Notes: generated by a model not told the origin, from the sequence alone. Positions 16,816-25,130 are shown, counted from the stretch's first letter. The stretch: 64,000 bases of DNA from JAWLHU01 sp041690255 (GCA_041690255.1 JAWLHU010000002.1:124001-188000), one strand, 5' to 3'. Numbers and translations: made by a program.

Positions 16816-17424
16816 GTGACAGCACGTGTGGGACGTGTCGCCCCTGACTTTAAGGCCGAAGCATATCAAAACGGTGGCTTCAAGGCCTACCAACTCTCCG
16901 AGCTCAAGGGAAAATGGGTACTGCTCTGCTTCTATCCCGGCGATTTCACCTTCGTCTGACCCACGGAAGTGTCGGCAGTTGCCGCACGTTATGGTGAGCT
17001 CCAGGCGCTCGGTGTCGAAGTTCTGGCTGCATCTACGGACTCCAAGTTCGTACATAAGGTCTGGCATGAGGAGGAGCTCTCCCGGATGGTCGAGGGCGGC
17101 ATTCCCTTCCCCATGCTGGCCGATGCCGGCGGAGCGATCGGTTCGCTTTACGGCGTGTACGATGAAGAGGCCGGTGTCGATATCCGGGGCCGTTTCCTGA
17201 TCGATCCGGACGGTGTGATCCAGGCTGCCGAGATCATGACCCCGCCGGTGGGCCGGAACCTGAACGAGCTGATCCGCCAGATCAAGGCGTTCCAGCATGT
17301 CCGGGCCACCCAGGGCGCCGAGGTCTGCCCGGCGGGCTGGGTACCTGGTGGCAAGGTGCTGAAGCCGAGCCCCGACCTGGTGGGCAAGGTCTGGCAGGTC
17401 TGGTCGCCGAAGGACGAGGCATAA
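16816..17424 (+). CDS. Selenocysteine-containing peroxiredoxin (AhpC/TSA family), UGA at codon 48
   Basis: Read through the TGA at 16957-16959, this is a complete 202-residue AhpC-type 2-Cys peroxiredoxin. The catalytic motif FTFVCPTE of the family appears as FTFV-UGA-PTE, exactly replacing the peroxidatic Cys. The frame continues with strong homology (VAARYGELQALGVEVLAAS) to the resolving Cys171 (EVCPAGW). A hairpin at 16969-16987 fits the bacterial SECIS pattern. It should reduce peroxides using a selenol. I chose GTG 16816 (AGGAGGG nine bases upstream; protein starts TARVGRVAPDF like the family). An in-frame ATG at 16708 with its own GGGAGGTGA would add 36 residues. A terminator follows. 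Confidence 0.9.
16969..16987 (+). promoter_or_regulatory. Bacterial SECIS-like hairpin
   Basis: GTG-T-CGGC, loop AGTT, GCCG-CAC: a 7-bp stem with one bulge starting 10 bases after the UGA. The loop has G as its second base, 19 bases after the UGA. This fits the described bacterial SECIS model (small loop with an early G, 16-37 bases from UGA), which recruits SelB and Sec-tRNA. Confidence 0.75.
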
Positions 17425-17432
17425 AGAGAGCA

Positions 17433-17456
17433 GGCCGGGGCGGCGATGCCCCGGCC
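17433..17456 (+). terminator. Terminator of the selenoperoxiredoxin gene
   Basis: GGCCGGGGC (17433-17441) pairs with GCCCCGGCC (17448-17456) and is followed by TTTG. Confidence 0.75.
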
Positions 17457-17474
17457 TTTGCGCGCCCAAGCGGA

Positions 17475-17690
17475 TCAGTCGCTGATATCCCGGGTCTGGA
17501 GGGTGTACATCCAGAGGTCCATGGGCGGGGCCATGTCCCCGGCCGGCCCGACCCGCCGGGCCAGCGTCAGCCAGAGCCTGGCGTACGGATGGATCTGCTC
17601 AGGGCTCCAGGTGATCACCCAGTCCCCCCCGCCAATGGCGTAGACATCCGGCGTGTCGGTCGGCTCGCCCCAACTGTAGGGCCGTTGCAC
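17475..17690 (-). CDS. Small protein of unknown function
   Basis: 71 residues starting at GTG 17690, with GGGAGGG nine bases upstream (start of the frame at 17750 would overlap the upstream gene). The sequence is rich in Trp, Pro and Asp (GGGDWVITWSPEQIHPYARLW) and has no membrane segment or recognised motif. It follows the next listed gene by 14 bases on the same strand, so the two are probably co-transcribed. Confidence 0.5.
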   Translation of the reverse strand: MQRPYSWGEPTDTPDVYAIGGGDWVITWSPEQIHPYARLWLTLARRVGPAGDMAPPMDLWMYTLQTRDISD

Positions 17691-17704
17691 GGGAAGATCC
17701 CTCC

Positions 17705-17974
17705 CTAGCGGTAGTACGGCGCCCCCGATGCCGGTCCCGGCACCATCCACGGAAGGCCGTGGTACATGGGGTTGGGCGGGACAGGTCCGACCAGCATCTT
17801 GGCGACGATCTGCTCCACCTTGTGGACCGCTTCATCGCTGGGGACGCCGGAGGCTGCCAGGTAGCCGACCATGGCCGCCTTCACCAGCGTCCGCCCGTCG
17901 ACCAGGTCTCCGCCCAACTGCGCCATGTACCGGTCCGCCACCTCCTGGGCGACCAGGAGTGCGCGCTGTTCCAT
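17705..17974 (-). CDS. Small protein of unknown function
   Basis: 89 residues. The first 65 look helical and amphipathic (EQRALLVAQEVADRYMAQL), and the C-terminus is rich in Pro, Gly and Tyr (PNPMYHGLPWMVPGP). AGGAGGGATTC precedes the ATG. Pro/Tyr-rich tails of this kind occur in small spore-associated proteins, but that is only a resemblance. It is divergent from the gene at 18021. Confidence 0.55.
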   Translation of the reverse strand: MEQRALLVAQEVADRYMAQLGGDLVDGRTLVKAAMVGYLAASGVPSDEAVHKVEQIVAKMLVGPVPPNPMYHGLPWMVPGPASGAPYYR

Positions 17975-18020
17975 GAAACGAATCCCTCCTCTTCACTCCA
18001 TGCTATGCGCCGGACATAAG

Positions 18021-18278
18021 ATGCGAGTGGAGGGATGGCGATTGTTCGATCACACAGGCGATGGCATGATCTGGATGCAGCCCCGGTTGATGCGGGTCGC
18101 CGCCGGCGGCTTCCCGGTGCCCGGTTCCATTGAGCCGTCGGCGTTCCCGCCGGAGGTGAAGCTCTCGATCCTGCGGCTGATCGATGGTCCGCCCAAGCCG
18201 GCGGTTACACTGGCCGTCATGAATGAGGCCCAGCGGACCATGCTCGGGCCGGACCTGCCCTACAGAGCGAACGTCTGA
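18021..18278 (+). CDS. Small protein of unknown function
   Basis: 85 residues from the ATG at 18021 (the frame is open further upstream, but that part overlaps the divergent gene). It contains no recognised motif; the middle has PEVKLSILRLIDGPPKPAVTL-type alternation of strands and turns. There is no strong ribosome binding site directly before the ATG, so the start, and even the coding status, is uncertain. A good terminator lies directly after the stop at 18287-18316. Confidence 0.4.
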   Translation: MRVEGWRLFDHTGDGMIWMQPRLMRVAAGGFPVPGSIEPSAFPPEVKLSILRLIDGPPKPAVTLAVMNEAQRTMLGPDLPYRANV

Positions 18279-18286
18279 CAGAACGA

Positions 18287-18316
18287 GGCGCGGCTTCTCA
18301 CCGGAGGGGCCGCGCC
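18287..18316 (+). terminator. Hairpin terminator
   Basis: GGCGCGGC (18287-18294) pairs with GCCGCGCC (18309-18316), followed by TTCCCC. It lies 8 bases after the stop of the small gene. Confidence 0.65.
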
Positions 18317-18391
18317 TTCCCCATGCCGACAGGAGACGAATGCTGCGAAGGAGAACTCTCGACGTACGAAACATCAGCGGAGGAGATCGAG

Positions 18392-20299
18392 ATGCCCTGT
18401 CCGCCCATCGTCTTTGTCCTGCCCTTCGAGGCGTTGGCTGAGACAGCCCTCGCCGTCGCCGCGGAGTTGGGGATCCCTGTCTGTGCCCGGATCGGCGATC
18501 TGGACCAGGGGGTCGCCCAGGCGCACCAGGCCGTGGCCGAGGGCGCCGAGGTGATCGTCAGCCGCGGCGGGACCGCCTCGTTGATCGCGGCGGCGGTCAG
18601 CGTTCCCGTGGTGGAGATCCGGGTCACCTCGTCCGATGTGCTGCGCGCCTTCCACCAGTTGGACCGGTCTCAGGGAAAGGTCGGGCTGGCGGGTTTTCGT
18701 AACGTGATCTACGGCTGTGAAGAGGTGGGGCAGTACCTGGGCCTGGAGCTGGTCCAGATCCCTGTCCTCCGGCAGGAGGAGGTGGCTGCCGCCATCGCCG
18801 GGGTGTCGGCCCGCGGCATCCGCCATGTGATCGGGGATCATATCAGCCACCTGGTCGCCCGGCAGATGGGACTCCGCTCCACCCTGATCGAGTCGGGGCG
18901 CGAGGGGATCGCCCAGGCGCTCTTCGAAGCGCAGCACGTCCTTCAGGTCAAGCGGGAGGAACGCTCCCGCAGCCAGCAGGTCCGGACGATCATCGACTCG
19001 GTGCAGGACGGCATCCTGGCGGTGGATCGGGCGGGCACGGTGATCATCTTCAACCCGAGCGCCGAGCGCTCCTTCGGCCTGAAAGCGGAGCAGGTCCTGG
19101 GCTACCCCGTTCAGGATGTGATTCCGAATACCCGCCTGCACGAGGTCCTTCAGACCGGGATCGCCCAGGTCGGCGAGATTCAGCAGGTGGGCTCGGTGCG
19201 CCTGGCCACCACCCGGGTGCCGGTGAAGGTGGGGAACGAGGTGGTGGGCGCGGTGGCCACCTTCCACGATGTGACCGAGCTCCAGCGCTTCGAGCAACTG
19301 GTCCGCCAGAAACTGCACCGCAAGGGGCTGGTGGCCAAGAACTCGCTGGATCAGATCGCCGGCGGGAGCCCCGCAACCCGCCAGGTGGTGGAGGCGGCCT
19401 ACCGGTACGCCCCCGCCGATGCCACGGTCCTGATCCGCGGGGAGTCGGGCACGGGCAAGGAGCTGCTGGCCCAGGGGATCCACCTGGTCAGCGGGCGCCG
19501 GCAGGGGCCCTTCGTGGCGATCAACTGCGCCGCCCTGCCCGAGACGCTGCTGGAGAGCGAGCTTTTCGGTTACGAGGAGGGCGCCTTCACCGGGGCCCGG
19601 CGGGGCGGGAAGCAGGGGTTGTTCGAACTGGCCCACGGCGGGACCATCTTCCTGGACGAGATCGGTGAGATGCCGCTCTCGCTGCAGGCCCGTCTCCTGC
19701 GTGTCCTGCAGGAGAAGGAGATCATGCGGGTGGGTGCGGAGAGCGTGATCCCGGTAGACGTCCGGGTGATCGCCGCGACCAACCGGCACCTGGAGACAGA
19801 GGTGGCGGAGGGCCGCTTCCGCTCCGACCTCTTCTACCGGCTGGATATCCTCCGGCTGGAGGTACCCCCCCTGCGGGAGCGGCTGGCCGATATTCCCGCA
19901 CTGGTAGACGGGATCGCGGCCCGGCTTCAGCAGCGGTACAGCCGGGCCGTGCGCCTGACCCCGGAGGCCCTGGCGGAGCTGGCCCGCTATCGGTGGCCCG
20001 GCAATGTGCGCGAACTGGAGAACTTCCTGGAGCGGATAGCCCTGGTCGCCCCGGACGGGCCGATCGACGGCAGCCAGGTCCGGGCTCATCTGCCCCGGCA
20101 GCCCGAACCACTCGCTGCGGCGGTGGCGGACGACTGGACGGCCAACCTGACCCTGGCCCAGTTGGAGGAGCGGGCGATCCAGCGGGCGCTGGAGCGGGAG
20201 CATGGGAATCTGCAGCGGGCCGCAGAGCGATTGGGTCTGCATCGGACCACCCTGTACCGCAAACTGCATCATAACGATGCGAACCGCAACAAACATTGA
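18392..20299 (+). CDS. Sigma-54-dependent transcriptional activator, PrpR-type
   Basis: 635 residues from ATG 18392 (GGAGGAG nine bases upstream). Domains in order: PrpR_N sensor (about residues 5-180), PAS (about 200-300), AAA+ sigma-54 interaction domain (about 320-560) with Walker A GESGTGKE, the GAFTGA loop and Walker B GGTIFLDEIGE, and a Fis-type HTH (LQRAAERLGLHRTTLYRKL). It should activate the sigma-54 promoter at 20399 in response to a small metabolite. Related PrpR_N regulators sit beside sugar-acid kinase/PdxA2 operons, as here. Candidate binding sites overlap its own last codons. A terminator follows at 20350. Confidence 0.92.
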   Translation: MPCPPIVFVLPFEALAETALAVAAELGIPVCARIGDLDQGVAQAHQAVAEGAEVIVSRGGTASLIAAAVSVPVVEIRVTSSDVLRAFHQLDRSQGKVGLAGFRNVIYGCEEVGQYLGLELVQIPVLRQEEVAAAIAGVSARGIRHVIGDHISHLVARQMGLRSTLIESGREGIAQALFEAQHVLQVKREERSRSQQVRTIIDSVQDGILAVDRAGTVIIFNPSAERSFGLKAEQVLGYPVQDVIPNTRLHEVLQTGIAQVGEIQQVGSVRLATTRVPVKVGNEVVGAVATFHDVTELQRFEQLVRQKLHRKGLVAKNSLDQIAGGSPATRQVVEAAYRYAPADATVLIRGESGTGKELLAQGIHLVSGRRQGPFVAINCAALPETLLESELFGYEEGAFTGARRGGKQGLFELAHGGTIFLDEIGEMPLSLQARLLRVLQEKEIMRVGAESVIPVDVRVIAATNRHLETEVAEGRFRSDLFYRLDILRLEVPPLRERLADIPALVDGIAARLQQRYSRAVRLTPEALAELARYRWPGNVRELENFLERIALVAPDGPIDGSQVRAHLPRQPEPLAAAVADDWTANLTLAQLEERAIQRALEREHGNLQRAAERLGLHRTTLYRKLHHNDANRNKH

Positions 20300-20312
20300 T
20301 GCGAATTGCATC
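20266..20312. promoter_or_regulatory. Candidate upstream activating sites for the PrpR-type activator
   Basis: Two inverted repeats, GCATC-N5-GATGC (20266-20280) and GATGC-N5-GCATC (20298-20312), share the direct repeat GATGCGAA at 20276 and 20298, two helical turns apart. They lie about 90-130 bases before the sigma-54 promoter, the usual position for activator sites, and partly within the end of the activator gene. Confidence 0.5.
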
Positions 20313-20349
20313 AGATGAACGGAGCGAAGCGCAACACGGACGGCGGAAA

Positions 20350-20380
20350 GGGGCGGAATCAGGCCGGAGCCGCCCCTTTT
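20350..20380 (+). terminator. Terminator of the activator gene
   Basis: GGGGCGG (20350-20356) pairs with CCGCCCC (20370-20376), followed by TTTT. Confidence 0.75.
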
Positions 20381-20398
20381 CTCGCGCCTTCGGACGGT

Positions 20399-20414
20399 TG
20401 GCACGGAGCTTGCT
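20399..20414 (+). promoter_or_regulatory. Sigma-54 (-24/-12) promoter
   Basis: TGGCACGGAGCTTGCT matches the TGGCAC-N5-TTGCW consensus exactly, with GG and GC 12 bases apart. Transcription would begin near 20425, before the permease gene at 20459. Confidence 0.85.
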
Positions 20415-20458
20415 TCCTCATGCTCCCGACCCCGCAACTCACATGGGAGGTTGGCTGA

Positions 20459-21418
20459 ATGCGGATCAAGTACTGGATCGAGAAGGTCCCTGGTGGAATG
20501 ATGGTCGTTCCGCTGCTCCTGGGTGCCATCATCAATACCTTCTTCCCGGAGGCCCTCCAGATTGGCGGCTTCACGACGGCGCTCTTCAAGAACGGCGCCC
20601 TGACCCTGATCGGCGCATTCCTGTTCGCCATGGGCGCCCAGATGCGCTTCAACAGTGCTCCCCGCGCACTGAAGAAGGGCATTGTCCTGACCCTGTTCAA
20701 GTACGGCATCGGCGTGGCGATCGGCCTCCTGGTGGCGAAGCTCCTGCCCGGCGGCCTGCTCCTCGGGCTGAGCCCGCTGGCGATCATCGCGGCCATGACC
20801 AACTCCAACGGCGGCCTCTTCGTCGCCCTGACGGGCCAGTATGGCGATGAGACCGACGTGGGCGCCGTCTCGATCCTCTCCCTGAACGACGGCCCCTTCT
20901 TCACCATGATCGCACTGGGTGCCTCCGGCCTGGCCTCGATCCCCCTCATGGCCTTCGTCGCCGTCCTCGTGCCGGTAGCCCTTGGCATGATTGTGGGCAA
21001 CCTCGATGAGGAGATGCGCAAGTTCCTCGCCCAGGGCCAGACCTTCCTGATCCCCTTCTTCGCCTTCCCGCTGGGCGCCGGCATGAACCTGCTGGACGTC
21101 TTCAAGGCCGGTCTGCCCGGCGTTCTGCTGGGCGTGATGACCGTCTTCTTCACCGGCTTCCTCGGCTACTGGGTGATCCGGGCGACGGGTGAGAAGAGCG
21201 GCATCGCCGGTGCGGCAGAGGGCTCGACGGCCGGCAACGCCGTTGCCACCCCGGCCGCCATTGCCGCAGCCGACAGCGCTTACGCTCCCCTCGTAGCCGT
21301 TGCCACGGCCCAGGTCGCTGCATCGACCATTACCACCGCCCTGCTGACCCCGCTGCTCGTGGTCTGGCTCTACCGGTACCAGCAGCGGAGGGCGGGCACC
21401 ACCGGGAAGGTCGCATAG
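20459..21418 (+). CDS. kdgT: 2-keto-3-deoxygluconate permease family transporter
   Basis: 319 residues with about ten hydrophobic segments, matching the KdgT family (MRIKYWIEKVPGGMMVVPLLLGA at the start is typical, as is the length). These are proton-coupled importers of sugar acids. Here the kinase and PdxA2 downstream suggest the cargo is a four-carbon sugar acid such as D-threonate or D-erythronate rather than KDG. It is the first gene after the sigma-54 promoter. GGGAGG lies nine bases before the ATG. Confidence 0.88.
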   Translation: MRIKYWIEKVPGGMMVVPLLLGAIINTFFPEALQIGGFTTALFKNGALTLIGAFLFAMGAQMRFNSAPRALKKGIVLTLFKYGIGVAIGLLVAKLLPGGLLLGLSPLAIIAAMTNSNGGLFVALTGQYGDETDVGAVSILSLNDGPFFTMIALGASGLASIPLMAFVAVLVPVALGMIVGNLDEEMRKFLAQGQTFLIPFFAFPLGAGMNLLDVFKAGLPGVLLGVMTVFFTGFLGYWVIRATGEKSGIAGAAEGSTAGNAVATPAAIAAADSAYAPLVAVATAQVAASTITTALLTPLLVVWLYRYQQRRAGTTGKVA

Positions 21419-21489
21419 CGCCTCGATTGCCGTATGGGGGTGCGTCGCAACCCGGCGCCCCCTCCCATCTTGCAAGGAGTTGGAAGAAG

Positions 21490-22788
21490 ATGACCCAGAT
21501 TGCCTTGATTGCCGATGATCTCACGGGGGCCAACGACTCGGGCGTCCAGTTCGTCCGGCACGGCTTCAGCGCCTCCGTCTTTTTCGCCGGCCAGCCGGTC
21601 CAGCAAGGGGCCGACGTGGTTGTGCTTGACACCGACACCCGCGGCGCCACCGCTGCCGAGGCCTACGAGGCCACCCGCAAGGCGGCCGGGCTCTTGGTGG
21701 AGATCAAGCCGTCCCTGGTCTACAAGAAGGTGGACTCCACGCTGCGCGGCAACCTGGCGGCCGAGATCGACGCCGTCATGGATGCGTTCGGCATGGAGGT
21801 CGCCCTGATCGCCCCGGCCTTCCCCCGGATCGGCCGGACCACGGAGGATGGGGTCCAGTACCTGAACGGCGCCCCGGTGCACGAGACCGAGATCGGCCGG
21901 GATCCGAAGGCGCCGGTGCGCACGTCGAACATCCCCCAATTGCTTCGTGACGGCTCCCGCCGGAAGGTGGGGCTGATCCATCATGAGACGGTGCGGGACG
22001 GACTGGCGCCGGAGCGGCTGCGCGACCTGCGAGCGGATGGCGCCGAGCTGATCGTCTGCGACGGGCTGAGCGAGCAGGACCTGGTGCAGGTGGCCCGGGC
22101 GGGCAGGGAGCTGGGCGGGCGGGTCCTCTACGTCGGCTCGGCCGGCCTGGCCGACGTGCTGCCGAAGGAGCTCGGGCTGATGCCCGGGGCCCGGGCTGCC
22201 GCCCGCGAAGAGGCGGCGGGGCCGACGGGGCCGGTCCTCCTGGCGGTCGGCAGTGTCAGCTCGGTCTCCCGCGGGCAACTGGCTCGGGTCCTCCGCGAGC
22301 CGGCGGTCACCGGCGTGGAGCTGCGCACAGCGGATTGGATCAGCGGTGGCCCCGTCGCTGAGGCAGAAGAGGAGCGTTGCTTCGCTGCTGGAGTGGCTGC
22401 ACTTCAGGCCGGTGGCGACCTGGCGCTCTTCTCCTCCGTGCAGGCAGATGCGGTGGCCCGCACCCAGGCGCTGGGGCGTGCGCGCGGCATGAGCCCGATC
22501 CAGGTCAGCGAGCAGGTGGCCGAGGCGTTGGGACGGATTGCCGGACGGCTCTGCCAGAGCGCCCGGGTGGGCGGGCTGGTCCTGACCGGGGGCGACACGG
22601 CCCAGGCGGTCTGCCGCAATGTGGGGGCCACCGGTTTTGACCTGCTGAGCGAGGTGGAACCCGGCATTCCGCTGGGACGGCTGGTCGGCGCCGCTCCGTA
22701 TCGGGCGGTGACGAAGGCCGGCGCGTTCGGCACGGAGGAAGCCCTCTGGTCGGCCATGCAGCGTGTGAAGGGCGGTGTGCCGGCATGA
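21490..22788 (+). CDS. dtnK: Four-carbon sugar-acid kinase (D-threonate/D-erythronate kinase, DUF1537)
   Basis: 432 residues from ATG 21490 (AAGGAG nine or so bases upstream). The N-terminal IALIADDLTGANDSGVQF and later KKVDSTLRGN are hallmarks of the SBD_N/NBD_C kinase family, and LTGGDTAQAVCR marks the C-terminal nucleotide-binding part. Members phosphorylate D-threonate or D-erythronate at O4. The following gene overlaps it by four bases (ATGA) and encodes the next enzyme, so D-threonate or D-erythronate degradation to dihydroxyacetone phosphate is likely. Which isomer is used cannot be told here. Confidence 0.88.
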   Translation: MTQIALIADDLTGANDSGVQFVRHGFSASVFFAGQPVQQGADVVVLDTDTRGATAAEAYEATRKAAGLLVEIKPSLVYKKVDSTLRGNLAAEIDAVMDAFGMEVALIAPAFPRIGRTTEDGVQYLNGAPVHETEIGRDPKAPVRTSNIPQLLRDGSRRKVGLIHHETVRDGLAPERLRDLRADGAELIVCDGLSEQDLVQVARAGRELGGRVLYVGSAGLADVLPKELGLMPGARAAAREEAAGPTGPVLLAVGSVSSVSRGQLARVLREPAVTGVELRTADWISGGPVAEAEEERCFAAGVAALQAGGDLALFSSVQADAVARTQALGRARGMSPIQVSEQVAEALGRIAGRLCQSARVGGLVLTGGDTAQAVCRNVGATGFDLLSEVEPGIPLGRLVGAAPYRAVTKAGAFGTEEALWSAMQRVKGGVPA

Positions 22789-23783
22789 GTGCGAATCGGG
22801 CAGTGGTGGGGGTGACCATGGGCGATGGCGCCGGCATCGGGCCGGAGGTGATCCTCGGGGCCCTGGCGGAGCCGTCGGTTCAGGCCCTGGGGCACTATCT
22901 TGTCATCGGCGATGCAGTTCGCATGGAGCAGGCCGCCCGGATTCTGGGGTCCCCCCTGCGGGTTCATCGTTGCGCCGCTCCCGCCGAGGCGCGGTTCGAG
23001 CCGGGCACGGTAGATGTGCTGGATCTGAACCTGCTGCCCGCCGACCTACCCTGGGGGCATGTCGATCCCCGTGCGGGTCACGCGGCCTTCGCCTATATTG
23101 AGCGGGCCGTGGAACTGGCGAAGCAGGGCGTGATCGATGCGATCGCCACCGCACCGCTGAACAAGGAGGCGCTGCATGCCGGCGGTCATCTCTACCCGGG
23201 GCACACCGAGATCCTGGCCGATCTGACCGGCACGAAGCAGTACGCCATGCTGCTCGTCACGCCGGTGCTGCGGGTGATCCATGTGACCACCCATCTCTCC
23301 ATGCGGCAGGCCTGCGACCGGATCAAGCGGGAGCGGGTGGCCACCGTGATTCGCCTGGGGCACAAGGTCCTGAAGGATGCCGGCATCGCGCATCCGCGCA
23401 TTGCCGTGGCCGGGCTGAACCCGCATGCCGGGGAGCACGGTCTCTTCGGCCACGAGGAGGCGCAGGAGATCGAGCCCGCCGTGGCGGAGGCCCGGGCCGA
23501 GGGGATCGATGCGACCGGGCCCTGGCCGGGCGATACGGTCTTCCTGCGAGCGAGGCAGGGGGCGTTCGACCTGGTCGTGGCCATGTACCACGATCAGGGG
23601 CATATCCCGGTGAAGCTGATGGGCCTGGAGACCGGTGTGAACGTGACGGTCGGCCTGCCGATCATCCGGACATCGGTCGATCATGGGACCGCCTTTGACA
23701 TTGCCGGCACGGGCAAGGCCGATCCGCAGTCCATGGCGGAGGCGCTTCGCCTGGCCCTCCAACTGGCCCCCCACAGGAGGTAG
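22785..23783 (+). CDS. pdxA2: 4-phospho-D-threonate/erythronate 3-dehydrogenase (PdxA2)
   Basis: 332 residues, PdxA family. Metal-binding motifs are visible: VTTHLSM (His) and MYHDQGHIPVKL (His), with the GDGAGIGPEV start typical of the family. PdxA2 proteins oxidise 4-phospho-D-threonate or -erythronate and decarboxylate it to dihydroxyacetone phosphate. Coupling to the kinase, and the absence of other pyridoxine genes, argue for this role rather than vitamin B6 synthesis. Confidence 0.88.
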   Translation: MSANRAVVGVTMGDGAGIGPEVILGALAEPSVQALGHYLVIGDAVRMEQAARILGSPLRVHRCAAPAEARFEPGTVDVLDLNLLPADLPWGHVDPRAGHAAFAYIERAVELAKQGVIDAIATAPLNKEALHAGGHLYPGHTEILADLTGTKQYAMLLVTPVLRVIHVTTHLSMRQACDRIKRERVATVIRLGHKVLKDAGIAHPRIAVAGLNPHAGEHGLFGHEEAQEIEPAVAEARAEGIDATGPWPGDTVFLRARQGAFDLVVAMYHDQGHIPVKLMGLETGVNVTVGLPIIRTSVDHGTAFDIAGTGKADPQSMAEALRLALQLAPHRR

Positions 23784-23786
23784 CCT

Positions 23787-24950
23787 ATGTACCCCATGAT
23801 CATGGTTCCAAGGGTTTGGATCGGCCCGGGCTCCCGGGAGCGGCTGGTCGAGGAGGTCAACCGGCTGGCGGCCAGCCGGGTCTTCCTGGTCAGCAGCCCC
23901 AGCGTCGTGCGCGGCGAGCTGGTCCGGGGGATGATCGCCGGCCTGGAGTCAGCGGGGATTGCCGTCTCGATATACGCTGCTGTCACCCCGGAGCCGACCT
24001 ACCAGGATTTCGATCAGGTGATGGCGGCCCTCGCCGAGGCGGATGCCGACCTGGTGATCGGCGTGGGCGGCGGGAGCGTCGTGGATCTGGCCAAGCTCGC
24101 CGCCGTCATGGCCCGCAATGAGGGTCACGTCTCGGGGTACGTGGGCGTGGACCGGGTCGTCAACCCGGGGCTGCCCATGATCATGGTGCCCACCACCGCC
24201 GGCACCGGGGCCGAGACGACGCCGAACGCCATCCTGACCGATACCGAAGCGAAGCTGAAGCAGGGGATCGTCAGCCCGCATCTCATGCCGCAGGTGGTGC
24301 TGCTGGATGCCGATCTGACCCTGTCGCTCCCGGCCAAGGTGACGGCCTACACCGGCATGGACGCCCTGACCCACGCCCTGGAGTCCTACGTGGCCCGCCG
24401 GGCCAATCCGACCAGCCGGCTCTTCTCGCTGGAGGCGGCCCGGCTGATCATGCGCTGGCTGCCCGGGGCGGTGGCGAACGGCGCCGACCGGGAGGCCCGC
24501 GAGGCGATGCTCTACGCCAGCTACCTGGCCGGCATTACCATTAGCAACGCCGGGACCGGGGCGGTGCATGCGCTGGCCTACCCGCTTGGCGGAGAGTATG
24601 GTGTCCCGCATGGCCTGGCCAACTCCCTGCTCATGCCCTATGTCTTCGAGGTGAACGCCCGGGGTCTGGAGGAGCTCTATGGCACTCTGGCCCGGGAACT
24701 GCAGGTCGCCGGGGAGGATGACTCGCCGGCCACGGCCACGCAGAAGCTGGTGCAGTCGCTGTACGACCTGAACCGCACGGTGGGCATCCCCGCCTCGTTG
24801 GAAGCGATCGGGATTCCGGTTGAGGCGCTGCCCCGCCTCGCCCAAGCGGCTATGGGTGTGACACGCCTTATGCAGAACAATCCGCGCGCACTTGCCGAAG
24901 CCGAGGCGCTGGAGGCATTCCGGCACGCCTTTGCCGGCGGCGAGCGATAA
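23787..24950 (+). CDS. Iron-containing alcohol dehydrogenase
   Basis: 387 residues, group III Fe-ADH. The NAD site (GVGGGSVVDLAK), the signature PTTAGTGAETTPNAI, and metal ligands in MDALTHALE (D, H), VHALAYPLG (H) and VPHGLAN (H) are all present. It starts three bases after pdxA2 (GGAGGTAGCCT before the ATG) and ends the operon. In this setting it may oxidise or reduce a C3-C4 hydroxyacid or aldehyde that feeds into, or comes out of, the threonate pathway. A terminator follows. Confidence 0.88.
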   Translation: MYPMIMVPRVWIGPGSRERLVEEVNRLAASRVFLVSSPSVVRGELVRGMIAGLESAGIAVSIYAAVTPEPTYQDFDQVMAALAEADADLVIGVGGGSVVDLAKLAAVMARNEGHVSGYVGVDRVVNPGLPMIMVPTTAGTGAETTPNAILTDTEAKLKQGIVSPHLMPQVVLLDADLTLSLPAKVTAYTGMDALTHALESYVARRANPTSRLFSLEAARLIMRWLPGAVANGADREAREAMLYASYLAGITISNAGTGAVHALAYPLGGEYGVPHGLANSLLMPYVFEVNARGLEELYGTLARELQVAGEDDSPATATQKLVQSLYDLNRTVGIPASLEAIGIPVEALPRLAQAAMGVTRLMQNNPRALAEAEALEAFRHAFAGGER

Positions 24951-24954
24951 GGTT

Positions 24955-24987
24955 GATGGGACGGGAGCGCACTGTCTCCCGTCCATC
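24955..24987 (+). terminator. Terminator of the sugar-acid operon
   Basis: GATGGGACGGGAG (24955-24967) pairs with CTCCCGTCCATC (24976-24987), with one bulged G and CCTTTCC after it. Confidence 0.75.
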
Positions 24988-25010
24988 CCTTTCCATTTAC
25001 GCCGCAGCGG

Positions 25011-25040
25011 TTGACATTTCGGGCCTCCGGGACGTATCAT
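25011..25040 (+). promoter_or_regulatory. Housekeeping promoter of tRNA-Arg
   Basis: TTGACA (25011-25016), an 18-base spacer, and TATCAT (25035-25040), 14 bases before the mature tRNA. Confidence 0.8.
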
Positions 25041-25053
25041 AGATGAGCACCAT

Positions 25054-25130
25054 GCGCCCGTAGCTCAGTAGGATAGAGCAGCAGTTTCCTAAACTGCGGG
25101 CCGGGGGTTCGATTCCCTCCGGGCGCGCCA
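25054..25130 (+). tRNA. tRNA-Arg (anticodon CCT)
   Basis: The 77-base sequence folds as a full cloverleaf: acceptor GCGCCCG with CGGGCGC, anticodon arm GCAGT-TTCCTAA-ACTGC, T arm GGGGG-TTCGATT-CCCTC, and an encoded 3' CCA. The CCT anticodon reads AGG arginine codons. A strong terminator follows at once. No integrase or attachment repeat is seen beside it. Confidence 0.95.

Noticed and set aside
14305..17424. Further in-frame UGA codons as selenoprotein sites, e.g. in the short minus-strand frame near 14800
   Set aside because: Only the peroxiredoxin shows conserved sequence on both sides of the UGA and a SECIS-like hairpin.
18374..21475. A 1033-codon open frame on the minus strand
   Set aside because: It is the shadow of the sigma-54 activator and kdgT genes; its composition is that of antisense GC-rich DNA and it has no domain.
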